Counted from the first letter of the stretch, positions 1-7,085 are shown. The stretch is DNA of 7,094 bases from an uncultured Eubacterium sp. (GCA_948468465.1 CAOKJJ010000226.1:1-7094); one strand, 5' to 3'. Notes: generated from the letters alone by a model not told the origin. Made by a program: numbers and translations.

Positions 1-491
1 TGTCTTGGCATTTCTACATAACTGGTTGCAGCAGATTTTAAAGCATTGCTGAAAGCAAATTTCACGCCATAGATAATCACTTTCTTGTCTTTTTCTTTTA
101 GATATTCCACGACTTTTGTAAAATGAGCATCTCCTGTAAAAAGAATATATACTTCATCATCATTTTTTTCCGCTATATTACGGTAAATCATATCCAGCAT
201 AATGATATCTGTGAAATCTTTGTCCACGCCTTCTTTTGTGCTTGCTGTATGAACAACATGCTCCGTAAGCTCTTTCAGCTTTTCTAATTCCGTACCGATC
301 TTAGGTTCTGAAAAATCACCAAAAATGTAGAGTTTATGTATCTCATATTCCTGTTTCAGCTCGTCAATCCATTCTTCTACATTCGGCTTCATCTGCACTT
401 TGTTATGATACCCATAATACCAGTGCTCATAATCTACAAATACTGCTGCTTTTGGTTTGCCGGAAGTCTTTTTCTTAAAAAATTCAAACAT
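1..491 (-). CDS. NYN domain (LabA/DUF88-like) putative ribonuclease, 3' end outside window
   Basis: Reading the minus strand from ATG at 491 gives 163 codons without a stop, running off the left edge, so the C-terminus is missing. The visible part resembles the NYN domain, a PIN-like metal-dependent nuclease fold found in LabA/DUF88 proteins. Candidate acidic metal ligands are D20 in VFVDYEHW, the D90/D92/D95 cluster in GVDKDFTDIIMLD, and D121 in LFTGDAHF. This last motif matches the family's SGDGDF-like strand-end motif. The helix VVEYLKEKDKKVIIYG that follows is also typical. The first nine residues are a short basic leader, not a signal peptide, so the protein is probably cytoplasmic. The family is thought to cleave RNA; the target here is unknown. 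It has its own promoter and an excellent ribosome site (AAAGGAGG, 6 nt before the ATG), and is separated from radA by a terminator. The missing part could carry an additional domain. Confidence 0.85.
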   Translation of the reverse strand, partial: MFEFFKKKTSGKPKAAVFVDYEHWYYGYHNKVQMKPNVEEWIDELKQEYEIHKLYIFGDFSEPKIGTELEKLKELTEHVVHTASTKEGVDKDFTDIIMLDMIYRNIAEKNDDEVYILFTGDAHFTKVVEYLKEKDKKVIIYGVKFAFSNALKSAATSYVEMPR

Positions 492-497
492 CTCCTC

Positions 498-505
498 CCT
501 CCTTT
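498..505 (-). promoter_or_regulatory. Shine-Dalgarno site of the NYN gene
   Basis: The minus strand reads AAAGGAGG followed by GAGGAG and then the ATG at 491. This is a full-length match to the anti-Shine-Dalgarno sequence with a 6-nt spacer. It fixes the start of the truncated gene and suggests efficient translation. Confidence 0.8.
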
Positions 506-532
506 CTAAATTGCGAAGTGACTCCCTTCTAT

Positions 533-561
533 ATTATAAAACATTTCAAATAATTATTGAA
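533..561 (-). promoter_or_regulatory. Probable sigma-A promoter of the NYN gene
   Basis: A consensus -10 box TATAAT lies on the minus strand at 533-538. Exactly 17 nt upstream is a poor -35 (TTCAAT at 556-561, 3 of 6 matches). The start of transcription would fall near 526, giving a leader of about 35 nt before the ATG at 491. It lies downstream of the radA terminator, so the NYN gene would be an independent unit. The strong -10 and AT-rich context support it; the weak -35 keeps the call moderate. Confidence 0.5.
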
Positions 562-589
562 GTATTTTCTTTTGGTATAAACAGAAAAA

Positions 590-626
590 GAAAAACGCCA
601 AAACTGCATTTTTTTAGGCGTTTTTC
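590..626 (-). terminator. Rho-independent terminator after radA
   Basis: An inverted repeat of 10 bp (GAAAAACGCC at 590-599 against GGCGTTTTTC at 617-626) encloses a 17-nt loop that can itself pair further through AAA/TTT. On the minus strand the stem is followed directly by TTTTTC, giving the stem-plus-U-tract form. It lies 48 nt beyond the radA stop codon. The sequence is nearly symmetrical, but a convergent gene is not visible, so its job is to end the radA transcript. Confidence 0.82.
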
Positions 627-674
627 CTAAATTTTCATATGATCAGCGCATGATAGCGCCAACCTATCTGATTT

Positions 675-2033
675 TTACAAAATTTTTCTTACTGCCTGGC
701 CAACGTTCTCCACACCGATCAGCGTAATTCCGTCTACATGTGTCTCTGTATCCAACGTAACTTTCGGTAAAATACAAGTTGTAAATCCTAACTTTCGTGC
801 TTCTAAAATCCGCTGTTTGGCCATGTGCACCGCGCGTACTTCTCCGCTCAGGCCTACTTCTCCAAAGCAAATCGTTTTTTCATCAATACAGCGTTCCTTA
901 TAGCTGGATATAATCGCTAATACAATGCCAAGATCCAGCGCCGGTTCATTCATTTTGATGCCGCCTGCAATATTTACATACGCATCGCATTCACTCAGAC
1001 GCAGATTCAGCCTTTTTTCCAATACTGCCATTAACAGATTCACACGATTTGTATCCGTACCGTCCGCCGTCCGTCTTGGTATGCCAAAATTACTGCGGCA
1101 GACCAGCGCCTGTACTTCCAATAAAATGGGACGCGTCCCTTCGATCGAACACGCGACGACCGAGCCTGAAGCGTCTTTCGGCTTGCCACTGAGCATATAT
1201 TCCGATGGATTCGCAACCTCGGTTAACCCCTGCTCCCGCATTTCAAATACGCCAATCTCGTTCGTTGAGCCAAACCTGTTTTTTACACCGCGCAGGATCC
1301 GATAAGCCGCATGGCGGTCGCCTTCAAAATATAACACCGTATCTACCATATGCTCCAGCACGCGCGGCCCTGCCACAACACCTTCCTTTGTTACATGGCC
1401 GACAATAAAAATAGTAATGCCAAGCCCCTTTGCCAGCTGCATAAAAGCCGCTGTCGCTTCCCGCACCTGCGATACGCTTCCGGGAGAAGATGAAATATGT
1501 TCACTGTACATCGTCTGAATCGAATCTATCACAACGGCCTGCGGCTTTTCCTTTCGCAGCACGCCGTCTATCGTTTCCAGATTTGTCTCGCAGAGCAGGG
1601 TAAGGCAGTCTGTAAAACGGCCAATCCGCTGTGCCCGTATTTTGATCTGGCGCAAAGATTCTTCACCGGAAATATATAAAACAGAGAGCCGCTGCTCACT
1701 CAGCTTTTGGCATACCTGAAGTAGCAGCGTTGACTTTCCGATACCAGGATCGCCGCCTACCAATACAAGCGACGCGGGTACAATCCCTCCGCCAAGCACC
1801 CGGTCCAGTTCCGGGAAGCCGCTTGTAAAGCGTTCTTCCCGTTCCATTTCAATATCCGCAAGCAACACCGGCCTGACATCCTGCGACTGCTGTTTTTTCG
1901 ATACACTTTTCCCGCGTTCCGCAATCTCTTCCACAAATGTATTCCATTGCCTGCATCCCGGACACTGTCCCATCCATTTGGCCGATTCATACCCGCATTC
2001 CTGACAGAAATAAATGGTTTTTGCTTTTGCCAT
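675..2033 (-). CDS. radA: DNA repair protein RadA (Sms)
   Basis: RadA is a RecA-like ATPase that acts in homologous recombination, promoting branch migration and processing of recombination intermediates, in the cytoplasm on DNA. The 452-residue length is usual for the family. In order: a C4 zinc finger (C10, C13, C24, C27), a Walker A motif GGDPGIGKST at 93-102, a Walker B AVVID at 166-170 followed by SIQT, the RadA-specific KNRFG motif at 251-255, and a C-terminal Lon-protease-like domain from about 285 to 450. I see no lesion in any key motif. The ATG at 2033 follows the stop of the 137-residue gene by only 2 nt, and no strong ribosome site precedes it beyond a weak GAAGAAA stretch, so translation is probably coupled to the upstream gene. 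An intrinsic terminator lies downstream. In Bacillus radA also follows clpC, and disA follows radA; disA is not seen here. Confidence 0.97.
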   Translation of the reverse strand: MAKAKTIYFCQECGYESAKWMGQCPGCRQWNTFVEEIAERGKSVSKKQQSQDVRPVLLADIEMEREERFTSGFPELDRVLGGGIVPASLVLVGGDPGIGKSTLLLQVCQKLSEQRLSVLYISGEESLRQIKIRAQRIGRFTDCLTLLCETNLETIDGVLRKEKPQAVVIDSIQTMYSEHISSSPGSVSQVREATAAFMQLAKGLGITIFIVGHVTKEGVVAGPRVLEHMVDTVLYFEGDRHAAYRILRGVKNRFGSTNEIGVFEMREQGLTEVANPSEYMLSGKPKDASGSVVACSIEGTRPILLEVQALVCRSNFGIPRRTADGTDTNRVNLLMAVLEKRLNLRLSECDAYVNIAGGIKMNEPALDLGIVLAIISSYKERCIDEKTICFGEVGLSGEVRAVHMAKQRILEARKLGFTTCILPKVTLDTETHVDGITLIGVENVGQAVRKIL

Positions 2034-2035
2034 AT

Positions 2036-2449
2036 TTATTTCTTCACAATCCTGACAGCGGTCGGCTCTTCTGCGCCAAGCTCCACGCTCAATGTCAGCT
2101 TGCCGCCCAGATTGGTCTTCATCGTTCCCGCGTTTTCGCCATTAATAAACACTTCATATTCTGTAGAATCACAAAGGCCCAGAGTAATTTCTGCGTCTTC
2201 CGAACCCTCTACCTTGAAAGAAACTTCATTTTCTGTAGTGTCCAAACTATTGACAGCCGTTCCCGGTACGGACTCATAGACAAACATGCCATTGCACTCC
2301 AGCTTTGTGATTTCCCGGAATGTTTTGACCTTGTACGTATCCGTACCAAGCTCAAAATTGTCCTTTTTGGTCTTGGAAGCCAACGTATAGTCCCCAAAGC
2401 TTATTGTTCCATTTGCTTCCGTACGAATCAGCTCGCTAATTACACTCAT
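2036..2449 (-). CDS. Small beta-rich conserved hypothetical protein between clpC and radA
   Basis: This 137-residue protein has no signal peptide, no transmembrane segment and no catalytic motif that I recognise. It begins with MSVISELIRT and is rich in short beta-strand-like stretches, for example FVYESVPGTAV (56-66) and a C-terminal block from about 98 to 124 containing YEVFING and TNLGGKLTLSVEL, which looks like a small beta-sandwich. From memory, near-identical small proteins are found in Lachnospiraceae at this locus and are sometimes labelled 'endosialidase'. Nothing visible supports a sialidase: it is far too short for such an enzyme and shows no Asp-box. The start is supported by GGAGG 8 nt before the ATG. 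It ends 2 nt before radA, so the two are very likely co-transcribed and translationally coupled, which hints at a shared role, but its function is unknown. Confidence 0.85.
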   Translation of the reverse strand: MSVISELIRTEANGTISFGDYTLASKTKKDNFELGTDTYKVKTFREITKLECNGMFVYESVPGTAVNSLDTTENEVSFKVEGSEDAEITLGLCDSTEYEVFINGENAGTMKTNLGGKLTLSVELGAEEPTAVRIVKK

Positions 2450-2490
2450 TTTTTTATCCTCCAGTTGCTTTTAAAGATAGTAGTAAATTT

Positions 2491-2519
2491 ATTATACTAT
2501 ACTTTTGCCAAAAATGACA
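2491..2519 (-). promoter_or_regulatory. Possible promoter for the 137-residue gene and radA
   Basis: A perfect TATAAT -10 box lies on the minus strand at 2491-2496, about 42 nt before the ATG at 2449, giving a leader of roughly 35 nt. At a 17-nt spacing the -35 position (2514-2519) reads TGTCAT, which is a poor match, and there is no TGn extension. It may be a weak or activated internal promoter, with the two genes also reached by read-through from clpC. Confidence 0.42.
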
Positions 2520-2540
2520 CCCCATTTTTTCGCATTTGGC
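2507..2540 (-). repeat. AT-rich imperfect hairpin overlapping the promoter region
   Basis: Two pairings are possible: GCCAAATG with CATTT(TT)GGC across 2507-2540, with a 2-nt bulge and 16-nt loop, or the alternative AAAAATG (2510-2516) with CATTTTT (2523-2529). Neither is followed by a U-tract on the minus strand, so I do not call it a terminator. It overlaps the -35 region of the putative promoter. Confidence 0.35.
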
Positions 2541-2542
2541 GT

Positions 2543-2569
2543 AACAGTTCAGATACCCCTTGAACTGTT
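2543..2569 (-). repeat. Perfect 9-bp inverted repeat just after clpC
   Basis: AACAGTTCA (2543-2551) is the exact inverted complement of TGAACTGTT (2561-2569), with a 9-nt loop. On the transcript it would form a stem-loop 11 nt after the clpC stop codon. No U-tract follows on either strand, so it does not look like a standard intrinsic terminator. It is bracketed by a near-identical direct repeat, CATTTGGCGT at 2533-2542 and CATTCGGCGT at 2572-2581 (9 of 10 match). It could be an mRNA-stabilising stem, a partial attenuator, or a protein-binding palindrome. Confidence 0.6.
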
Positions 2570-2580
2570 GTCATTCGGCG

Positions 2581-5046
2581 TCATTCGTTTTCAATTAAAT
2601 TTTGATTTGAGAAATATATCTTTTTATTCTTTGTTCCGATCGCTACCGTATCTCCTTTTTTTACTGTGCCGGAAAGGATCTCTTCCGCCAGTTGATCCTC
2701 AATCTCCGTCTGTATCATCCGGCGCAATGGCCTTGCGCCGAATTTTGGATCATAGGCTTTTTCCACTACATAACTTTTTGCCGTATCCCGGATCACGAGC
2801 TGGATGTCCATCTGCGTTTTGCACCGTTCCACGAGATTCTTCGTCATAAGCGCGACAATCTTTTTCATATCTTCTTTATTCAGCATACGGAACACGAGCA
2901 TTTCATCAATACGATTAATAAATTCTGGTTTAAATATACGCTTTACTTCTTCCATGACACCGCTTTTCATACGTTCGTAATCCTGTTTTTCATTTTCAGA
3001 AGAAGCAAATCCCAGTTTTTTCGGTTCCACAATCACCTGGGCGCCCGCATTAGACGTCATAATGATAATCGTATTTTTAAAGTCCACTTTACGGCCTTGT
3101 GCATCCGTAATCCTGCCATCGTCCAGCACCTGCAGCAAAATATTAAATACATCCGGATGTGCTTTTTCAATCTCGTCAAATAAAATGACAGAATATGGAC
3201 GGCGACGCACTTTCTCACTCAGCTGTCCGCCTTCATCATACCCCACATATCCCGGAGGAGAGCCGATCAGCTTGGATACACTGTGTTTTTCCATATATTC
3301 TGACATGTCCACACGAATGATCGCCTGTTCATCCCCAAACATCGCTTCCGCAAGCGCTTTGGATATTTCCGTCTTTCCTACGCCTGTCGGCCCTAAGAAC
3401 AGAAAAGAACCGATCGGGCGGTTGGGATCTTTTAATCCTACACGGCCTCTGCGGACAGCTCTTGCAACAGCGCTTACCGCTTCTTCCTGGCCGATCACAC
3501 GCTTATGCAATATTTTTTCCAGCTTCTGCAGCCGTTCCGTCTCTCCTTCGGTCAGTTTTTTCACCGGAATCTTTGTCCAGCCGGACACAACATCCGCAAT
3601 CTCATTTTCACCAACGGTGAGACGTCGTTTTTCATTGTTTTTCTGACATCTTTTTAATAATTTCTCATATTCTTTTTTGCAGCGGTCACGTTCCGCCTTC
3701 ACTTCACTTGCATGTTCAAACTGCTGGTCAATCAAAGCCTGTTCCAGCTGCTCCTCCAGTTCATGCATCTTCTGTTCTAACTGTATCAGCTTCTCCGGCA
3801 CCGGATATCCGGCCAGCCGTACCTTAGAGGATGCCTCATCAATCAAATCTATCGCTTTATCCGGCAGAAAACGGTCATTGATATATCTTGCAGACAGCTT
3901 TGCCGCTGCCTCCAGCCCTTCATCTGTAATCTCCACCTGATGATGTGATTCGTAACGTCCCCTCAGCCCTTTTAAAATCTCAACCGTCTGCTCTACCGTC
4001 GGCTCCTCTACGGTAACCGGCTGGAACCGGCGTTCGAGCGCGGCGTCCTTTTCCACATATTTGCGGTATTCTTCGATCGTGGTGGCGCCAATGAGCTGTA
4101 TCTCCCCGCGCGCCATTGCCGGTTTTAAAATATTCGATGCGTCTATCGCGCCTTCAGCGCTTCCGGCGCCTATAATCGTATGAATCTCATCGATAAACAA
4201 AATAATGTTTCCGGACATCGTTACTTCACGAATCACACGCTTAATCCGCTCTTCAAACTCTCCACGGTATTTGGAGCCCGCAACCATGCCAGACAAATCC
4301 AGTGTTACAACCCGCCGGTTTGCCACGCTGTCCGGCACCACGCCGGACACAATCCTCTGCGCGAGCCCTTCTACAATCGCTGTCTTGCCAACGCCTGGTT
4401 CGCCGATTAAACACGGATTATTTTTTCCTCTTCTGCTCAGAATCTGAATCACGCGTTCAATCTCCTGCTCCCGGCCGACCACCGGATCCAGATCGTCTTC
4501 CGCCGCCATCCGTGTTAAATCCCTGGAATACTGATCCAGCACGGAAGTCATCCCGTCTCTTCTGCGTATTGGCTTGCCATTTTGAAAATCTTCTTTATAG
4601 GCATTCGTATCTTCGCCCATTGCCGCAAGAATGTCTATATACATTTTCTGCATATTAACATTCATCGTATTCATAAGACGGGATGCCGCACAGTCTACGG
4701 ATTTGATAATCGCAAGCAGCAAATGCTCCGTACCGATAGCTTCGCTCTTAAACCGGTCCGCCTCTGCCGCTGCCATATCCAAAATCATATTTGTCTTTGG
4801 CGTATATCCGTCGCGCTCTTCAATTGCGACAGAAGAAGAAGGCGCTATCAAATCTTCAATCAGCTGCAGCAGCTGTTCTTCCTCTACTCCGTTATCCAGC
4901 AGTATCTGTGCCGCCACACCTGAACCTTCTTTGATTAGGCCAAGCAGTATATGTTCAGTCCCTGTATAATTATGCTGCAGATTTTTTGATGTCCTGCCCG
5001 CAAGCTCCAATGCTTTCTGTGCTTTTGCAGTATATGGTTTCCGCAT
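2581..5046 (-). CDS. clpC: ATP-dependent Clp protease ATP-binding subunit ClpC
   Basis: ClpC is a hexameric AAA+ unfoldase that threads misfolded or tagged proteins into the ClpP protease in the cytoplasm. With ATG at 5046 it has 821 residues, normal for the family. In order: a Clp_N domain with two repeats (to about 145), each holding a GTEH motif (E31 and E107, the positions that bind phosphoarginine in Bacillus ClpC); AAA-1 with Walker A GEPGVGKT (215-222) and Walker B ILFIDE (282-287); a ClpC-type coiled-coil middle domain (about 420-465) with the adaptor-contact phenylalanine F443; AAA-2 with Walker A GPTGVGKT (552-559) and Walker B VILFDE (620-625); the ClpP-docking loop LGF (678-680); and sensor-2 GARPLRR (770-776). 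The LGF loop and middle domain separate it from ClpB. The upstream gene ends 35 nt away, so co-transcription is likely. No CtsR or CIRCE box is visible. Confidence 0.97.
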   Translation of the reverse strand: MRKPYTAKAQKALELAGRTSKNLQHNYTGTEHILLGLIKEGSGVAAQILLDNGVEEEQLLQLIEDLIAPSSSVAIEERDGYTPKTNMILDMAAAEADRFKSEAIGTEHLLLAIIKSVDCAASRLMNTMNVNMQKMYIDILAAMGEDTNAYKEDFQNGKPIRRRDGMTSVLDQYSRDLTRMAAEDDLDPVVGREQEIERVIQILSRRGKNNPCLIGEPGVGKTAIVEGLAQRIVSGVVPDSVANRRVVTLDLSGMVAGSKYRGEFEERIKRVIREVTMSGNIILFIDEIHTIIGAGSAEGAIDASNILKPAMARGEIQLIGATTIEEYRKYVEKDAALERRFQPVTVEEPTVEQTVEILKGLRGRYESHHQVEITDEGLEAAAKLSARYINDRFLPDKAIDLIDEASSKVRLAGYPVPEKLIQLEQKMHELEEQLEQALIDQQFEHASEVKAERDRCKKEYEKLLKRCQKNNEKRRLTVGENEIADVVSGWTKIPVKKLTEGETERLQKLEKILHKRVIGQEEAVSAVARAVRRGRVGLKDPNRPIGSFLFLGPTGVGKTEISKALAEAMFGDEQAIIRVDMSEYMEKHSVSKLIGSPPGYVGYDEGGQLSEKVRRRPYSVILFDEIEKAHPDVFNILLQVLDDGRITDAQGRKVDFKNTIIIMTSNAGAQVIVEPKKLGFASSENEKQDYERMKSGVMEEVKRIFKPEFINRIDEMLVFRMLNKEDMKKIVALMTKNLVERCKTQMDIQLVIRDTAKSYVVEKAYDPKFGARPLRRMIQTEIEDQLAEEILSGTVKKGDTVAIGTKNKKIYFSNQNLIENE

Positions 5047-5053
5047 CAATTTT

Positions 5054-5059
5054 TCCTCC
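5054..5059 (-). promoter_or_regulatory. Shine-Dalgarno site that fixes the clpC start
   Basis: GGAGGA on the minus strand lies 7 nt before the ATG at 5046. An in-frame TTG at 5061 would extend the protein by five residues (MEEKL), but that codon overlaps the ribosome site itself, so it cannot be the real start. Confidence 0.85.
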
Positions 5060-5081
5060 AAAATTTGTTTTGCCTGTATTC

Positions 5082-7013
5082 TTATAAATCATTCAGATCC
5101 ATAATTTCCATATCGTCCTCTAAACGGCTGCGCCTCTTTCTGGCAGGTTTGCCTGCTTTTTGTGACTTGCGGCTTATCGTATCTTCCATATCCCAATCAT
5201 CCATAGGATCATGCTCCGGCTTAGCCAGATCCGAGCCGGAAGCAGCTGGCTGGCGTGTATATTTTACTGACTGCCGCATCCGCTGCGCTGCCATCTGCAT
5301 GGTATCCGGCGAACTGTCCGCATAGCTTCTCACCGTCTTGTCTCTTTGGACCGCTGACGAAGCATATCTGCCCGGCTCTCCCTGACTCATCTGCGCACGG
5401 ATTTCTTCAGGCGTACTGATATGGTCCTGGCGGACAGGCGGCCTTTTCTGCGGTTCTCTGGCAGGTTCCTGCGTAAATGTCTTCGTCACTCTTTTCGAAC
5501 GTTTTCCAACATTTCCTTCAAAATTTCTGCCTGCCGCCAGTGAACTTTTGGAAATTGCCTCTGTCTGTTTACCTGTTTTTTTCGTCTTTTTCTTTTTACT
5601 GCGTACTCTTACCTCGTCTTCTTCCTCATCATCTTCCTCTCCCTGGCTGTGCAGCAGCAGAGCGGTAAAAATAATAATGACAAGAATTATCGCGACAACA
5701 AGGATACTGACAATTTTTACCCGGCTTTCTTTTAATTCCGTATATTTTTCATTCAGCGTATTGTATTTTGTCAAAGAAACAGTCCGCTCTACTTCTTCTT
5801 CCTGTCCGTCCTCCTCCTGTCCGTATGCTGCCGCAAAAGCATTTGAATAACGCATGTATGTGCCCTGTTTTTTATCATACAAATACCACCCGCTCGTACC
5901 GTCTGAGTTAATTCCATAGACAAGATAATAATCTTTTAATTCCTCCGAAAACTGGCTCTGGTATGCCGCGGCCTTTTTGCCAGAAGGCAGCTTTAACGCT
6001 TTTTCCTGAAATCCCGCCGGCACTTCTTCTCTGGCATTACTGATAAATATAACAAAATTATCTCCGATCCCGGTATATTTAAATCGTTCCACCACATTTT
6101 TCAATTCATCATAAAAATAAAATCCGGTTGAACCGTTTCCATCCGTATTTTCCAAATATACAAGATGAACACCATTTGTCTGACAATAAAGCGTAGAATA
6201 ACTGTTTTCACCAATTTGCACAGACCCCTGGCCAAATGCGGACGGTATATCCTGTGCCGTCGCGCCATACGTAAAATTACTTGACAATTTATAAGCAGCG
6301 CCGCTTAGTTTTACCGTCCCATCTGCTTTTATGGAACCCGAAAGTCTTTCAGGAAGGCTTCTTTTTTTGCCGCTTTGTTTTTGCCCTGACTGTGTATTTG
6401 CCGCCCCGCTGCTGTCTGCATCATCCTGCGTGCCAGTGGCATCTCCCGCCGACTGGCTGTCATTTCCTGTCTGCGTATCAGCTGTATCTCCCGCTGGCTG
6501 TGTGTCATTTCCTGTCTGCGTACCAACGGTATCTCCCGCCGGCTGGCTGTCATTTCCCGTCTGCGTACCAGCTGTATCTCCCGCCGGCTGCGCAGCATCT
6601 GTATCCGGCTGTTGTGTTCCCGCACTTGCACTGCCAACCGTCAAAGTAATTGTATATACCGTATACGTATTATCCTGCGCCGAACAGGTAACTTTAATTG
6701 TATTCACGCCAGGCTGCAGGCCATCCCTGCCTTCCACAGAAGCGATAACCGCGCCATTGGCACGCGGCACTGCCTGGACGCTGACACTCGTTACATCCGC
6801 GTCCACGGTAGAGGTATATTCAGTAATATCCGGGGAAAAAGCCGGACTTAACACCCCTGGCGCAATATCAAAGGCTGACAGCTTGCTGTCATGAGCAGCG
6901 GATACCTGTGCTGCCAAAACCGGCTGCGGAGTATATGCATATCGTACCGGCATAAGCAGAAACAGTCCGGTTAACGTGGTAAGCAGTACTTGTTTGCTTT
7001 TGTTTTTCTTCAT
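5082..7013 (-). CDS. Membrane-anchored surface protein with cadherin-like beta-sandwich domain
   Basis: Function unknown. Starting at ATG 7013 it has 643 residues. Layout: signal peptide (basic MKKNKSK, hydrophobic core, likely cut after VLA near residue 34); cadherin-like beta-sandwich domain resembling PF12733 (about 44-127, with LSPAFSPDITEYTSTV and NTYTVYTITLTVG); four 15-residue repeats of the QPAGDTAGTQTGNDS type (142-201); a basic linker; an extracellular region of about 170 residues with two copies of an LVY..N.DG..G(F/W)Y.YD module; one transmembrane helix (about 434-454); an acidic run followed by a lysine-rich run; and a hydrophilic cytoplasmic tail of about 185 residues ending DDMEIMDLNDL. 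The predicted topology is N-terminus outside and C-terminus inside. AAGGG lies 10 nt before ATG 7013 but only 1 nt before ATG 7022, so the downstream ATG is preferred. It precedes clpC by 35 nt. A sensor, adhesin or envelope-scaffold role is possible but unproven. Confidence 0.85.
   Translation of the reverse strand: MKKNKSKQVLLTTLTGLFLLMPVRYAYTPQPVLAAQVSAAHDSKLSAFDIAPGVLSPAFSPDITEYTSTVDADVTSVSVQAVPRANGAVIASVEGRDGLQPGVNTIKVTCSAQDNTYTVYTITLTVGSASAGTQQPDTDAAQPAGDTAGTQTGNDSQPAGDTVGTQTGNDTQPAGDTADTQTGNDSQSAGDATGTQDDADSSGAANTQSGQKQSGKKRSLPERLSGSIKADGTVKLSGAAYKLSSNFTYGATAQDIPSAFGQGSVQIGENSYSTLYCQTNGVHLVYLENTDGNGSTGFYFYDELKNVVERFKYTGIGDNFVIFISNAREEVPAGFQEKALKLPSGKKAAAYQSQFSEELKDYYLVYGINSDGTSGWYLYDKKQGTYMRYSNAFAAAYGQEEDGQEEEVERTVSLTKYNTLNEKYTELKESRVKIVSILVVAIILVIIIFTALLLHSQGEEDDEEEDEVRVRSKKKKTKKTGKQTEAISKSSLAAGRNFEGNVGKRSKRVTKTFTQEPAREPQKRPPVRQDHISTPEEIRAQMSQGEPGRYASSAVQRDKTVRSYADSSPDTMQMAAQRMRQSVKYTRQPAASGSDLAKPEHDPMDDWDMEDTISRKSQKAGKPARKRRSRLEDDMEIMDLNDL
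5652..5714 (-). other. Single transmembrane helix of the surface protein
   Basis: This stretch encodes IVSILVVAIILVIIIFTALLL, a 21-residue uninterrupted hydrophobic segment. A lysine and arginine lie just before it, and a dense acidic cluster followed by a poly-lysine cluster lies after it. With an N-terminal signal peptide, it should be a type I anchor leaving the C-terminal 185 or so residues in the cytoplasm. Confidence 0.85.
5847..6170 (-). repeat. Internal duplication of an aromatic-rich module in the surface protein
   Basis: Two stretches resemble each other at protein level: residues 282-313 (LVYLENTDGNGSTGFYFYD, DNA 6075-6170) and residues 362-389 (LVYGINSDGTSGWYLYDKK, DNA 5847-5930). 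Both read LVY, then N.DG, then G(F/W)Y.YD. This suggests an ancient duplication or a repeated beta-hairpin unit, possibly like a short ligand-binding repeat. Confidence 0.55.
6411..6590 (-). repeat. Four tandem 45-bp repeats coding for a 15-residue linker
   Basis: Units lie at 6546-6590, 6501-6545, 6456-6500 and 6411-6455. Units 1 and 3 differ at 3 of 45 bases, and units 1 and 2 at 5. The fourth is decayed in its second half. Each encodes QPAGDT.GTQTGND(S/T) or a variant. The high identity indicates recent expansion by slippage or recombination, and copy number may vary between strains. The peptide is rich in Gly, Ser, Thr, Gln and Asp, typical of an extended cell-wall-spanning linker. Confidence 0.92.
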
Positions 7014-7023
7014 CGTTTTCATT

Positions 7024-7028
7024 CCCTT
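7024..7028 (-). promoter_or_regulatory. Shine-Dalgarno site deciding the surface-protein start
   Basis: AAGGG on the minus strand is 10 nt before the ATG at 7013 and 1 nt before the ATG at 7022. The latter spacing is too short for initiation, so the protein most likely starts with MKKNKSK. Confidence 0.6.
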
Positions 7029-7056
7029 CTTTTCCTAAGTTCACATATCTTGAAAC

Positions 7057-7085
7057 ATTTTACCATCTTTCTTACATTTTGGCAA
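7057..7085 (-). promoter_or_regulatory. Sigma-A-type promoter of the surface protein and clpC unit
   Basis: On the minus strand, -35 TTGCCA (7080-7085, 5 of 6 matches) is separated by exactly 17 nt from -10 TAAAAT (7057-7062, 5 of 6 matches), which is preceded by a TGG extended -10. Transcription would start near 7050, giving a leader of about 37 nt. No CtsR tandem heptamer (GGTCAAA type) or CIRCE element is seen around it in the 72 bases available, so heat-shock control typical of clpC operons is not evident here. Confidence 0.75.

Noticed and set aside
639..659. Short imperfect tandem repeat ATGATCAGCGC / ATGATAGCGC downstream of radA
   Set aside because: Only two short copies, with no flanking structure; consistent with chance.
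2036..2449. Calling the 137-residue protein an endosialidase
   Set aside because: Too short, with no Asp-box or catalytic motif; the name is remembered from database labels and is not supported by the sequence.
1937..2563. Plus-strand 208-codon frame across the radA start, the 137-residue gene and the spacer
   Set aside because: It is antisense to two supported genes, shows no recognisable domain and has no ribosome site; its composition is that of an antisense reading.
2507..2569. Intrinsic terminator between clpC and the 137-residue gene
   Set aside because: Hairpins are present, but no T-run follows the strong stem on the minus strand; the nearest T-run follows only a weak A/T stem.
6331..6894. 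Plus-strand open frames of 122 and 187 codons, and a minus-strand 102-codon frame, over the surface protein's N-terminal half
   Set aside because: They are open because the 45-bp repeat has no stop in several frames. Their products are repetitive and of low complexity, lack ribosome sites, and overlap a well-supported gene.
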